The notes under the pieces are model-generated. The model saw only the letters and a program-made list of their open reading frames with translations. It was not told the origin of the DNA and did not search any database. The position numbers were made by a program, and so were the translations under genes. From Allorhodopirellula heiligendammensis (GTDB lineage: Bacteria > Planctomycetota > Planctomycetia > Pirellulales > Pirellulaceae), in contig NZ_SJPU01000001.1 in the NCBI RefSeq assembly GCF_007860105.1, forward strand, positions 1 to 64,000: a stretch of 64,000 bases of DNA. Direction: 5' to 3'. Below are positions 25,249-33,559 of this stretch, one piece after another. Numbering within the stretch: position 1 is the first letter of the stretch; the number at the start of each line of letters is the position of its first letter.

Positions 25249-25898
25249 GAACACTCAAACGAGGCGTCACGCCGGGGCCGTTCATAGAATCGGTTTTCTT
25301 GGATCCTTCCCGGATCTACGACCCGACGCATTATGCGTTCAATCTGCCGTCGACAAAGTCGTTTCGCAAACTCGACTTGCATCCGAAAGTCACGTTCTTC
25401 GTTGGCGAGAACGGATCGGGCAAGTCGACGATGCTTGAAGCGATCGCGATCGCCAACGGGCTGAACGCCGAGGGCGGCAGCCGGAACATGATGTTTGCGA
25501 CGCGCGAGAGCCATTCGGAGTTGCATAAAGCGTTGAAGTTCCGCCGCTATCACGCATTGGTTCCGGACGCTTGGTTCGTGCGAGCGGAGAGCCTGTTCAA
25601 TGTCGCGACTGAGATTGAACATCTGGGCGTGGGCGGCAGCTATGGCGACAAGTCGCTGCACGAACAGTCGCACGGGGAAGCGTTCATGAAGCTGGTTGAA
25701 AACCGCTTCGGCCAGGGGTTGTACTTTCTCGATGAGCCCGAGGCAGCGTTGTCGCCACAGAGGCAATTAGAATTCTTGGTACTGCTCGATAGCATCGTCA
25801 GCCAAGACTCGCAACTCATCATCGCGACACACTCGCCAATCATCATGAGTTACCAACCGCACCGGCCGGATGCGCAATCCGGTCGTTCGCAGCCATGA
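25245..25898 (+). CDS. ABC-type AAA ATPase, C-terminus altered
   Basis: A 217-residue SMC/ABC-like ATPase of the single-domain kind. Walker A is GENGSGKST near residue 48. A signature-like EQSHGEAFMKL precedes Walker B LYFLDEPEAALSPQRQ and the H-loop ATHSPIIM. Relatives continue for about 40 residues after THSP; here the frame ends in an unrelated PHRPDAQSGRSQP. Truncation is therefore likely. The 19-residue frame upstream overlaps its start. The role is unknown; such ATPases occur in phage resistance and repair loci. Confidence 0.7.
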   Translation: MRTLKRGVTPGPFIESVFLDPSRIYDPTHYAFNLPSTKSFRKLDLHPKVTFFVGENGSGKSTMLEAIAIANGLNAEGGSRNMMFATRESHSELHKALKFRRYHALVPDAWFVRAESLFNVATEIEHLGVGGSYGDKSLHEQSHGEAFMKLVENRFGQGLYFLDEPEAALSPQRQLEFLVLLDSIVSQDSQLIIATHSPIIMSYQPHRPDAQSGRSQP

Positions 25899-26074
25899 CG
25901 TCCTTCTGAGCGACGACTTGCGTGCCGGGGGAATAGATCAGTGGTGTATTTGTCATTGTTGATTCGGATAGCTTTGCGGTTTACTCGAATGCAGCATGAC
26001 ACGATTGGCGTTATCTGCGTTCGCAGGATGAAGCGAATCGACTTGCGGTTGATGAGAGTCGTTACAATAGCGGC

Positions 26075-26989
26075 ATGGATATCGCGACGCATGCTCTGAT
26101 CGGAACAGCAACCGCAGCCGGTCTGTTTCAAACGCAACCGGCGTTGGCTGTCGGTCTCGTACTGGGAAACGTCGCTCCGGATTTGGATGCGTTGTCTCGG
26201 GTAGCGGGCAAGCACGCATTTTTGCGTTTCCACCAAACTTATACTCATTCCGCCGGAGCCATCGCCACAGTGTTGGCTGTCGCCGTCGGTCTATTGATGG
26301 CGGGCATCCCGGTTTGGGGAGAACTTGCAATCGGATTGGTAGTCGGCATGGCGATGCATGTCGGACTGGACCTCGCCAACTCGTACGGCGTGAAATGCCT
26401 GTGGCCGTTCTCACAAAAACGGTTTGCACTGGATTGGATCTTCTTTATTGACGCTTTTATCGTTGGTTTGTGCTTTGTGACTCTCGTTGCGCAGTGCCTG
26501 TGTCAGACCGATAAGAACCTGCTCCGTTGGTCGTCAATCATTTTTGTGACGGCGTTGATGCTCTATGTCGGACTGCGGAGCGTCATCGCGGGCCGAGCGA
26601 AGAGATTAGTGAATTCGGCGAGCAATCAACGGGGGCCAATATCAATCATACCGACAACGTGGTCGCCTTTTCGTTTCTTGGTCTGCCGTCAACAGAATGG
26701 CTTGGCAGACACATTTACACTTGATGCGAGGTCTGGTCTTGAGACGGAAGGGGAAGTCATTGCGATCTTGGACGAGAACGTGCCCGAGACGGTTACCCAA
26801 TGCCGGGAATGGCAAGTGATGCGATCTCTATCTGCGTTCTTTTTTTGCCTCGAAATCGACAGTAATGCCGAAGGCGAGACCTACACTTTCCGAGATCTGC
26901 GGATCCGAAACTTCCGGACAAAGTTCGGCAAGCTGACGTGTCAACTCGACAACCGTGGCGTGATTCAGCGAAAGACCTGGGACGTTTGA
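26075..26989 (+). CDS. DUF457/YdjM-type membrane metal-dependent hydrolase
   Basis: A 304-residue inner-membrane protein. The start MDIATHALIGTATAAGL and later GNVAPDLDALSRVAG and FHQTYTHSAGA carry the His/Asp set typical of YdjM/LexA-binding-related putative hydrolases. MHVGLDLANSYGVKCLWPFS is the second conserved block. Four or five hydrophobic segments fall in the first 175 residues, followed by a soluble C-terminal domain of about 120 residues. The stop overlaps the next start (TGATG), so the two genes are coupled. The true substrate is unknown. Confidence 0.8.
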   Translation: MDIATHALIGTATAAGLFQTQPALAVGLVLGNVAPDLDALSRVAGKHAFLRFHQTYTHSAGAIATVLAVAVGLLMAGIPVWGELAIGLVVGMAMHVGLDLANSYGVKCLWPFSQKRFALDWIFFIDAFIVGLCFVTLVAQCLCQTDKNLLRWSSIIFVTALMLYVGLRSVIAGRAKRLVNSASNQRGPISIIPTTWSPFRFLVCRQQNGLADTFTLDARSGLETEGEVIAILDENVPETVTQCREWQVMRSLSAFFFCLEIDSNAEGETYTFRDLRIRNFRTKFGKLTCQLDNRGVIQRKTWDV

Positions 26990-27372
26990 TGAACTTGAAT
27001 TGGAAACATCATCCGATTCACGGATTTCGATTTTCGCTCACTGACGGTTTGGCGATTGTCGTCTGCATTGCCGGGACAATCTGGGGGCTTCGTGAGTTGG
27101 GGGAAGTGGCTTGGTTGTTCCCATTCGTGCTCGGACACTTCTTTCTGTTCTGCAACATCTTCCGAGTCCCGCGGAAGCCGGAGCTTGTTTGGGCGGGAGC
27201 GTTTCTGGTGCTTGCCACAGGCTGCTTGGTTGCCGACGCCTCGATCCTGCATGCGTTGTGGCTGGTGCTGCCAATCACAGCGGCCGTGATTACCTATTCG
27301 ATTCGACTGCCGACCTATCACGGCATCGGATCGAAGAAGCCAATTGCAGACGAAGCGAACCTTTTGGACTGA
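26989..27372 (+). CDS. small integral membrane protein
   Basis: A 127-residue protein starting at ATG 26989, which overlaps the upstream stop. It has three or four transmembrane segments (GLAIVVCIAGTIWGL, WLFPFVLGHFFLFCNIF, ELVWAGAFLVLATGCLVA, LWLVLPITAAVITYSI). No family is recognised. The coupling suggests it works with the DUF457 protein. Confidence 0.7.
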   Translation: MNLNWKHHPIHGFRFSLTDGLAIVVCIAGTIWGLRELGEVAWLFPFVLGHFFLFCNIFRVPRKPELVWAGAFLVLATGCLVADASILHALWLVLPITAAVITYSIRLPTYHGIGSKKPIADEANLLD

Positions 27373-27420
27373 TTCGTTCTCTTGTCTTAGATTGGAGAAT
27401 TTTTGCGATGAGGACATTCG

Positions 27421-28227
27421 ATGGCATTGAAGCAAATTGCGAAAGACACGCTCGACCTGATTGAGGCTGGCACATACGAGGTCGGAGATCGGACGGTTTC
27501 GTTCGCTGATGCGCAACAGCGTGCGTTGAGCCAGACCCGTGTCTATTGCCCCGATGAGTTTGATTCGATCGAAGCGACCGCGGGCGATGGAGCGCCGACG
27601 ATTCGCGTCGTTGATGGAACGACGCAGGTGGTGGCTCAGTCAATGGCCAATGATGGTCATGTTGCTCTGCTGAACTTCGCGTCGGCTCGCAATCCGGGCG
27701 GTGGTTTCTTGAACGGCGCCAAGGCTCAGGAGGAAGACCTGTGTCGGTGCAGCGGTTTGTATCCCTGCTTGGCTGCGTGCTCGCAATACTACGACGCCAA
27801 TCGCAACCAGACTTCATTGCTGTACACGGATCACGCGATCTTCAGCCCAATGGTTCCGTTCTTCAAGACTCGCGGCACTGGCGATTTGCTTGCCGAACCG
27901 TTTGTCGCTTCCGTCATCACCGCGCCGGCACCCAACAGCGGCCCATTCCTGCGATTGGGCCCGAACGCGACCGCCGAACTTGAAAACACATTTGCTCGAC
28001 GTTGGCGAAACGTGCTCCGGATCGCAAGGGACCAGAACGTAACACGTCTTCTGCTGGGAGCGTGGGGCTGCGGCGCGTTCGGTGGTGATCCGGCCATGGC
28101 GGCACGGACGGCCAAGGCCGCGATCGAGACCGACGGCGATGGCATCGACGAAATCGTATTTGCGATCCCTGGCAAAGGGCGGCAGAGCAAAGCAAATTTG
28201 GACGCGTTTTGTGAAGTGTTCGCTTGA
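27421..28227 (+). CDS. TIGR02452 family PARG-like ADP-ribose hydrolase
   Basis: A 268-residue bacterial poly(ADP-ribose) glycohydrolase-like protein. The N-terminal accessory part is followed by a macro-like core with the signature NPGGGFLNGAKAQEE (near residues 91-105). Here GGG-(X)n-QEE holds the catalytic glutamate pair and the ribose. The HAIFSPMVPFFK and LGAWGCGAFGG segments complete the fold. It should remove or process ADP-ribose chains or derivatives in the cytoplasm. An exonuclease gene follows after 30 bases. The window also holds a second ADP-ribose protein (macro domain, 31939). Confidence 0.85.
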   Translation: MALKQIAKDTLDLIEAGTYEVGDRTVSFADAQQRALSQTRVYCPDEFDSIEATAGDGAPTIRVVDGTTQVVAQSMANDGHVALLNFASARNPGGGFLNGAKAQEEDLCRCSGLYPCLAACSQYYDANRNQTSLLYTDHAIFSPMVPFFKTRGTGDLLAEPFVASVITAPAPNSGPFLRLGPNATAELENTFARRWRNVLRIARDQNVTRLLLGAWGCGAFGGDPAMAARTAKAAIETDGDGIDEIVFAIPGKGRQSKANLDAFCEVFA

Positions 28228-28257
28228 CGTTGCTCAACAGCATTGGAAAGAAAAGTC

Positions 28258-28821
28258 ATGGCACGCAAGCTTGATCAAATCTTGGTCGTTGATGTCGAAT
28301 CGACGTGTTGGGATGGACCGCCACCCGATGGCGAAGAGAGCGAGATCATCGAAATCGGTCTGTGCGTCGTCGACGTCGAAACACTCATGCGATCCAGCAA
28401 GCACAGTATTCTGGTAAAGCCGGATCGCTCGTCGATCAGTGAGTTCTGTCGTGACCTCACGACACTGCGAGCCGAAATGTTCGCAGATGCAGGATCATTC
28501 GGCGACGCGTGTCGCCAACTGAAAAAGGAGTTCGCAGCCAAGGATCGTCTGTTGGCCAGTTGGGGCGATTACGATCGACGTCAATTCGAGCGGTGTTGCC
28601 ACGCAGCAAATGTCGGGTATCCGTTTGGGATCTCGCACCTGAATGTGAAAACGCACTTCGCTGTTTCGCTAGGGCTTCCACACGAGGTCGGCTTGGACGC
28701 CGCGTGTCAGAGACTCGGCATCGAGATGGAAGGGACTCATCACCGGGGCGACGACGATGCCTGGAATATCGCTGGCGTGCTTTGTCGTCTGCTCCGGCCA
28801 AACCGGAGTGACGGCGAATGA
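28258..28821 (+). CDS. DEDDh 3'-5' exonuclease
   Basis: A 187-residue exonuclease of the ERI-1/KapD type, starting at ATG 28258. Motif Exo I is ILVVDVESTCW (Asp12, Glu14). The middle has SWGDYDRRQFERCC (second Asp) and the end HHRGDDDAWNIAGVL (His and Asp of Exo III). It should hydrolyse RNA or single-stranded DNA from the 3' end with two metal ions. It is 30 bases behind the PARG-like gene and probably cotranscribed. Confidence 0.85.
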   Translation: MARKLDQILVVDVESTCWDGPPPDGEESEIIEIGLCVVDVETLMRSSKHSILVKPDRSSISEFCRDLTTLRAEMFADAGSFGDACRQLKKEFAAKDRLLASWGDYDRRQFERCCHAANVGYPFGISHLNVKTHFAVSLGLPHEVGLDAACQRLGIEMEGTHHRGDDDAWNIAGVLCRLLRPNRSDGE

Positions 28822-28848
28822 ATTCTGTTTCCCCAACCCGAGTATGCG

Positions 28849-29364
28849 ATGGCACTTAGAAAACCAGTCTTTGATGAGATAGTTCCAAACGATCGGGGAG
28901 TCACAAACCGATTCGGGTTAGTAACCGAAGTTGCTCCACCAACTCCCTACGGGATGTCTTATGGGACTGACACCGGTGGCTGGGGAAAGGTTGCAGAAAT
29001 GGTTTTGACCGAGGTCGACACTCCGATTCTCTGGGTGCCAGATACTTGCGTGAAGATTAACCCAGTGGCCAATTGTTTTTGGGAAGCTGCAAGGGAAGCT
29101 CATTCGATCAGTTTTCGGCCACAGGTCCTTCTCACCGAACCGATAAAAGCCGAGCTCCCAGAATGGATAAATGCCCCACGAGACAGACCGAACATTCTGT
29201 TCGACAAGATACCCTTGAACTTCCCGGTATCAAGGCTTGGTATGACCTTCGCGATCAATAGTGGAGATGGCAGTGACTCGACGAGGCAACATTCATCTCC
29301 CGAGATGACGATTGGTTCAACGACATCGCAGATGAAGATATCTCATTCTAAATGTGATCGCTGA
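28849..29364 (+). CDS. hypothetical protein, possibly frameshifted PIN-like
   Basis: A 171-residue frame. The segment ILWVPDTCVKINPVANCFWE resembles the start of a PIN-type nuclease (Asp-Thr motif). From about 29210 other frames carry more natural protein (LELPGIKAWYDLRD, later LDEATFISRDDDWFNDI), so the 3' part is probably frameshifted. The last 35 residues of this frame are low-complexity Ser/Thr-rich. I regard it as a decaying gene. Confidence 0.45.
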   Translation: MALRKPVFDEIVPNDRGVTNRFGLVTEVAPPTPYGMSYGTDTGGWGKVAEMVLTEVDTPILWVPDTCVKINPVANCFWEAAREAHSISFRPQVLLTEPIKAELPEWINAPRDRPNILFDKIPLNFPVSRLGMTFAINSGDGSDSTRQHSSPEMTIGSTTSQMKISHSKCDR

Positions 29365-29447
29365 TTGTGTGAGCAACGCTGTCACTCGACAATATCGCTC
29401 TCTTCTATGCCGGGACCTGCACGCAGATGGAGACGATTCAAGTTGAT

Positions 29448-29945
29448 TCAAGAATCTGGTCCGCTGCTATTGGCAGCGACTTCTGAAGTTGCCTTGAGTT
29501 GCTTGAGATAATCGAAGATGCGTTGATTCGGCTCCATGCCTGACCAATGCGTGTCGCCACCATCTTTGAGCATGACGACACGAAACGGTGGAACAATTTC
29601 GTTTGGGCTGACGGTGGACATCACAGATTTCGGATCAAACGTGAAGTCGATGTGGATTCGTGATCGCATTTCGGCGAACCGCCCGACCATGGTTGATTTT
29701 GCCCCGGAACTGTTGTGGAATTCTGAAAGCGTTTCCCATGAGTCCGGCCAAGTCGATTGGTTCGCGGAGATGTAGTCGATCAAGACATCGCCGGCAGCCG
29801 ACATGGCGTATGCGTCATTTGGAACATCGAGCACCTTTTGGGCAAACCGAACACCCGCGAAGGCAATGGCAAACAGCACAACGCAGGCGAGCAACCCTTT
29901 GACACTGAACTCCGCCGGCTGGGTTGACTTCTCCTCGGGTTGCAT
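29448..29945 (-). CDS. single-helix membrane protein, last gene of R2K operon
   Basis: A 165-residue protein. ATG 29945 lies 8 bases after the hydrolase stop; a GTG at 29957 is possible. One membrane helix is near the N-terminus (GLLACVVLFAIAFAGVRFA), followed by an extracytoplasmic domain of about 125 residues with no known motif. The longer open frame upstream is out of phase with the hydrolase gene and not used. Function is unknown. Confidence 0.65.
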   Translation of the reverse strand: MQPEEKSTQPAEFSVKGLLACVVLFAIAFAGVRFAQKVLDVPNDAYAMSAAGDVLIDYISANQSTWPDSWETLSEFHNSSGAKSTMVGRFAEMRSRIHIDFTFDPKSVMSTVSPNEIVPPFRVVMLKDGGDTHWSGMEPNQRIFDYLKQLKATSEVAANSSGPDS

Positions 29946-29953
29946 CTCATCGT

Positions 29954-30646
29954 TCACTCGAGAGACTCCTGGCGGAGGACATCCTTGATGTAAGAGTTCA
30001 CTTCGCCAGGATGAGTCAGGGAAATGACGTGCCCGCCGCCTTTGACGATCTTGTCTGGATCTGTGTAACGCAACGGGAGTGTCCAGTCGCGGTCGCCGTG
30101 CAGATGGAAAATCGGGCAAGACACCGTCGGTGCGACCGACCAATCCAGGATGCGACGCAAAGACCATTTGAAGACGGCCGGGTTGGAGTCGCGGAACTGA
30201 CAAGCCAGTCCGTATGCGAACGGCGCATGCCGCTTAACGACTCGCGTCGCGATCGGTCGAGCCAAAAATTGAAGAAGGCGTATTGGAATGAAGGGGATCA
30301 AGAACCGAAACGGTCGCGCACAGCGGGCATACATTGGCAGTTGTGACGGCGACTTGATACTTCCGATCAGAATCACGGCTCGGGCGTCGGTGTGTTCTGC
30401 CAGATGCAATGAGACGATTCCGCCAAACGATGCGCCGCCGATGATGCACGGACCTTCGTCGAGTGTTTCCGCTAAACGCCTGGCGTAGTCATTGATGGTT
30501 TCGGAACGTTCCGGCTCCAGCCAAGCTGGGCAATGCATCTGCGGGAATGCAATCTTCTGCGGCGTGAAGATGCGCGCGTCCGCGGCAAGCCCGGAGAGAA
30601 GAACGAGTGACGTCGCCGTATCGACTGGAGTCGTGAACATTGCCAT
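29954..30646 (-). CDS. alpha/beta-fold hydrolase
   Basis: A 230-residue alpha/beta hydrolase. The nucleophile elbow is GGASFGG (Ser73), with LHGDRDWTLPL for the acid and GGGHVISLTHP for the histidine. The small lid fits a thioesterase or lipase-like enzyme. In this operon it follows an acyl-carrier-protein fusion by 3 bases. It may release an acyl group from that carrier or repair misloaded carrier (inference). Confidence 0.8.
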   Translation of the reverse strand: MAMFTTPVDTATSLVLLSGLAADARIFTPQKIAFPQMHCPAWLEPERSETINDYARRLAETLDEGPCIIGGASFGGIVSLHLAEHTDARAVILIGSIKSPSQLPMYARCARPFRFLIPFIPIRLLQFLARPIATRVVKRHAPFAYGLACQFRDSNPAVFKWSLRRILDWSVAPTVSCPIFHLHGDRDWTLPLRYTDPDKIVKGGGHVISLTHPGEVNSYIKDVLRQESLE

Positions 30647-30649
30647 GAA

Positions 30650-31936
30650 TTAACTTGGGATATCGCCGACGCACCGAAACCCGAGGCACCGGCCGCGGGC
30701 GTTGGGGTTTCGGCCTCGGCGGTAACTTGGCCGGCATAGTTCAATCGGACCCACCCAACTTCCGCCACGCTCACTTCGTAGTCCGGTTTCAACTTCGGCG
30801 ACCGGGTCGAGTTTGGTGGCTGGTTCGCTGGAATAGAATTCAGGCGAGAACCAATCGCGGCACCAATGCCAGATCGTGCCGCTCATGTGCCTGAGGCCAA
30901 ACCGCGATTGGCCGTAGTTTTGCTGCACCGCCGGCATCAGCAAGCCTTCCGATTCGTACGTCTCGCCGCGCTGGTGAATCCCTGCGTAGACATTGTCCTC
31001 GTCATTGAACGATCCCTCGGCGGCGTATTCCCACTGAGCTTCTGTCGGCAGATAGCTACGCTCCGACCTATCCGCCGCCCAGTCGTGGCCGTTTGCCCAA
31101 CGCGAGTAAGCATCGGCGGCGTACCATGAAACCATCACAACCGGTTGCATCGCCGTCCCCGCTTGAGGCTTCCATGTTTGTTCGCTCCGTTCAAATTGCA
31201 TGTCGCCCTGGCGATCATCGTTCGGGGCAATAGCGATCAACATCTCGATGTCGTGCTTTTGAAGGTCGATCGAATTGAGGAAACGGCAGAACGCGGTGAC
31301 CGACACCGGTTCGATGTCAATCAGAAACGGTGAAAGCGTGATCGCGTGGCGTGGTCTCTCGTCGTCATGAGCATCCTCGTCATCGCTTCCTACCAATACC
31401 GAGGCCTCCTGAAGTTCCACGCAAACCATGCCGTCTGTGACTCGGCGAAACATCGGACGCTCTCCGTCCGCATCCAACTTTTCGTACAGTCCGATTCGCT
31501 GCAGATCATCGGAGTCAAAGCGTCCACCGAGTTGCGAGAAGCCGGATTCCGCTGCCGGCGGAAGCTCGATCGGTTTTCTCCGCCAACCACTGCGAACGGG
31601 TTTGCCGGTGCCCTGGTTCAAAAACGCGAACTCCGCGAGGTCGCGGATCCTGAACGGCTGCCGCGCGAAGATCAGTTTGCCGACAGGTGTCTTCGGTGTG
31701 TCTGGGATTGTGATGCCGAATTCATCTTCGGTTTCCATAATCAGCTCGATCAGATCGAGGCTGTCACAGTTGAGGTCTTCGATCATTCGGCTCTCAGGCT
31801 TGACCTCATCGAGGTCCACTCCAATCTGCTCAGCCGTCACCACGCAAAGCCGTGCCTCAACTTGTTCCAGCTCCAACCAAACCGACGACGCATTCACGAT
31901 GGATCTCTCTGCTCCGGAAACAAACTGGGAAGTCAC
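30650..31936 (-). CDS. acyl carrier protein fused to FGE/SUMF1-type domain
   Basis: A 428-residue fusion. Residues 20-95 form an acyl carrier protein with the phosphopantetheine attachment site NCDSLDLIELIMETEDEF (Ser59). From about 165 to the end there is a formylglycine-generating-enzyme/sulfatase-modifying-factor fold: VLVGSDDEDAHDDERP, then PVVMVSWYAADAYSRW, LPTEAQWEYAA, GTIWHWCRDWF, RGGSW and RCLGFRCVG. FGE-fold proteins include oxidases that use copper or iron and non-enzymatic binders; which this is remains open. It begins 2 bases after the macro gene stop and is part of a five-gene operon. Confidence 0.85.
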   Translation of the reverse strand: MTSQFVSGAERSIVNASSVWLELEQVEARLCVVTAEQIGVDLDEVKPESRMIEDLNCDSLDLIELIMETEDEFGITIPDTPKTPVGKLIFARQPFRIRDLAEFAFLNQGTGKPVRSGWRRKPIELPPAAESGFSQLGGRFDSDDLQRIGLYEKLDADGERPMFRRVTDGMVCVELQEASVLVGSDDEDAHDDERPRHAITLSPFLIDIEPVSVTAFCRFLNSIDLQKHDIEMLIAIAPNDDRQGDMQFERSEQTWKPQAGTAMQPVVMVSWYAADAYSRWANGHDWAADRSERSYLPTEAQWEYAAEGSFNDEDNVYAGIHQRGETYESEGLLMPAVQQNYGQSRFGLRHMSGTIWHWCRDWFSPEFYSSEPATKLDPVAEVETGLRSERGGSWVGPIELCRPSYRRGRNPNARGRCLGFRCVGDIPS

Positions 31937-31938
31937 TA

Positions 31939-32394
31939 TCAGGGCTTGAAGACCACCATTGTATGGCTTTCGCCGACGAGTTCTTCGCAGATGATTTCAG
32001 AAATCGTGTCCCAATCCCCGCCAGCCAGTCCGGCACCGATCATCGGGTACCCAATTCGCCTGCCCGCGAAATCACGTTGGATGCTCTTGAACACTTCGCG
32101 GATCGCTTCATAGTCCGCCTTCACACCGGTACTTCGCCAATGGAACTGCGTGTAAGCGTTCACAACGTCGAACGAATGCTCGCCGACGATGACCTTCGCA
32201 GAGGAATACGTCCCGAGCTTGTCACGGTCGCCTTTGAGGGTCGCCAAGTCCGCCTCGTATGCGGCCGGAAATTGATTGCGGATCGACTTGGCGATGCCAG
32301 CTCCCATCGTGCAGAAACAATTGCAACCATGAATGATGACATCGAAGCGTCCTTCGCCGGCAAATTCCAGAAGATCACCTTCGACGCTTTTCAC
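31939..32394 (-). CDS. macro domain protein
   Basis: A 151-residue single macro domain. The ADP-ribose binding marks are the DLLEF start, HGCNCFCTMGAGIA (Asn25 and the first glycine loop) and IGYPMIGAGLAGGDW (second loop). It resembles Poa1p-type ADP-ribose-1''-phosphatases or ADP-ribosyl hydrolases. The start overlaps the R2K ATP-grasp stop by 4 bases. It could remove ADP-ribose or clear ADP-ribose-phosphate left from RNA repair. Confidence 0.88.
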   Translation of the reverse strand: MKSVEGDLLEFAGEGRFDVIIHGCNCFCTMGAGIAKSIRNQFPAAYEADLATLKGDRDKLGTYSSAKVIVGEHSFDVVNAYTQFHWRSTGVKADYEAIREVFKSIQRDFAGRRIGYPMIGAGLAGGDWDTISEIICEELVGESHTMVVFKP

Positions 32395-33203
32395 CGTTCG
32401 CTATTCCTTATCGCAAAATTTGATACCGCCTTAACAATCGCTTCTGAGTCACAATCGTACAAGTCCGCTCCACCGAACGGATTCAATTCGACCAGACGAT
32501 ACTGATCGCCAACTTGGCAGATGTCCAAGACAAAGACAGGGCAAGGTGGCAACATTGTCGAAGCCACTTCATCGGCCAAAGCACGAGCCTCAGCGTCGCC
32601 ACCACTGTCGGCCGCACGCCGCGTGTCCGCGTCGTACCCACTGCCGGCAACCACTCGCCCCTCAACCACGACAAACCGCCACTCGCGGCCAGCGTCGACG
32701 ACGGGTGCGATGACCACGGGCAGGGTCTCGTCCTCGTAGTAAAACCCGTGATCGAGTGTTTGGAGCGAAATCGAATTCACATCCAGCACTCGACCGCTAA
32801 ACGGCTTGAGCGGACTGTCCGGCCGAACAAACACGCGCTCATCGCACCCAATCTCAGCGGCCACATCGGCCGCATTCGCGATCAATTCGTTCGCTGGCAA
32901 GCACCGCCACTGGCGATGCAACAACCACCGACTCGCCCGCGGATACCAAGACGTGCAACTGAATTCGTTGACCGGGCAAAACGAACCAGGAAACCAAATC
33001 GCCTTCATCTCGATCACCGCGGCATTGCCAAGCGAGCCATGAAAAACAATCGGCGTCTCCCGATCAAACTCCGGCGGCTCATGCAGCCACCATTCAGCAC
33101 GAGACTCAACGATCCGATGGCCAGCCGCCACAATCACCTCTCGTAATTGCCCGTGAGAGTCGGGGAAAACGTCTGATTCGAGGATCCAAGTCACCGCAGT
33201 CAT
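32391..33203 (-). CDS. R2K-clade ATP-grasp protein (DUF4343-like)
   Basis: A 270-residue ATP-grasp protein; ATG 33203 (MTAVTWILESDVF) is the likely start, with an open GTG at 33242. Marks are VFVRPDSPLKPFSG (nucleotide-binding Arg/Lys), EWRFVVVEGRVVAGSGY (strand motif) and FVLDICQVGDQYRLVELNPFGGADLYDCD (metal ligands Asp, Glu, Asn). The R2K clade is named for two conserved lysines and includes CDC123. Literature proposes ATP-dependent peptide ligation or roles in phage-host conflict for bacterial members. It leads the five-gene operon with macro, ACP-FGE, hydrolase and membrane protein. Confidence 0.75.
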   Translation of the reverse strand: MTAVTWILESDVFPDSHGQLREVIVAAGHRIVESRAEWWLHEPPEFDRETPIVFHGSLGNAAVIEMKAIWFPGSFCPVNEFSCTSWYPRASRWLLHRQWRCLPANELIANAADVAAEIGCDERVFVRPDSPLKPFSGRVLDVNSISLQTLDHGFYYEDETLPVVIAPVVDAGREWRFVVVEGRVVAGSGYDADTRRAADSGGDAEARALADEVASTMLPPCPVFVLDICQVGDQYRLVELNPFGGADLYDCDSEAIVKAVSNFAIRNSER

Positions 33204-33559
33204 TCGTCTCGCGCCCAATAGAGTTCTTTCATTCAACAGCACGGACCGGCTTCAAGGACCAAAGGTTCATGCGGCCAAAACCCTCAACAATATAACCCAA
33301 CATCATCTGATTCACACCAAGCAGGCTCACGAGGCAATCGGGTAGCCACGGATGGACAAGATTTTCTTAAGCTGCGATCATCGCGAGACGAATCCGTGTT
33401 TGATCAGTGAGAATCCGTGGCAAAAGACCGATTGAGTCCATGCAAGTGATGAATAGAGACGCCGATATTGCTGAACTTGTCGAAACGAGTGTGCGGGAAC
33501 GCATGGATGGGCATGCGAGCCTTCCTGGATCAGTTCAGGCGTGAGTGCGGAGCGGAAAT
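33204..33559. other. intergenic stretch without clear gene
   Basis: About 350 bases between the R2K operon and the GNAT gene. Short frames occur on the minus strand but carry no recognised domain. The upstream region of the R2K operon, including its likely promoter, must lie here. I could not pick a convincing -35/-10 pair. Confidence 0.4.

Noticed and set aside
26038-26070. TACAAT before the DUF457 gene as a -10 element
   Set aside because: No -35 element with suitable spacing could be found.
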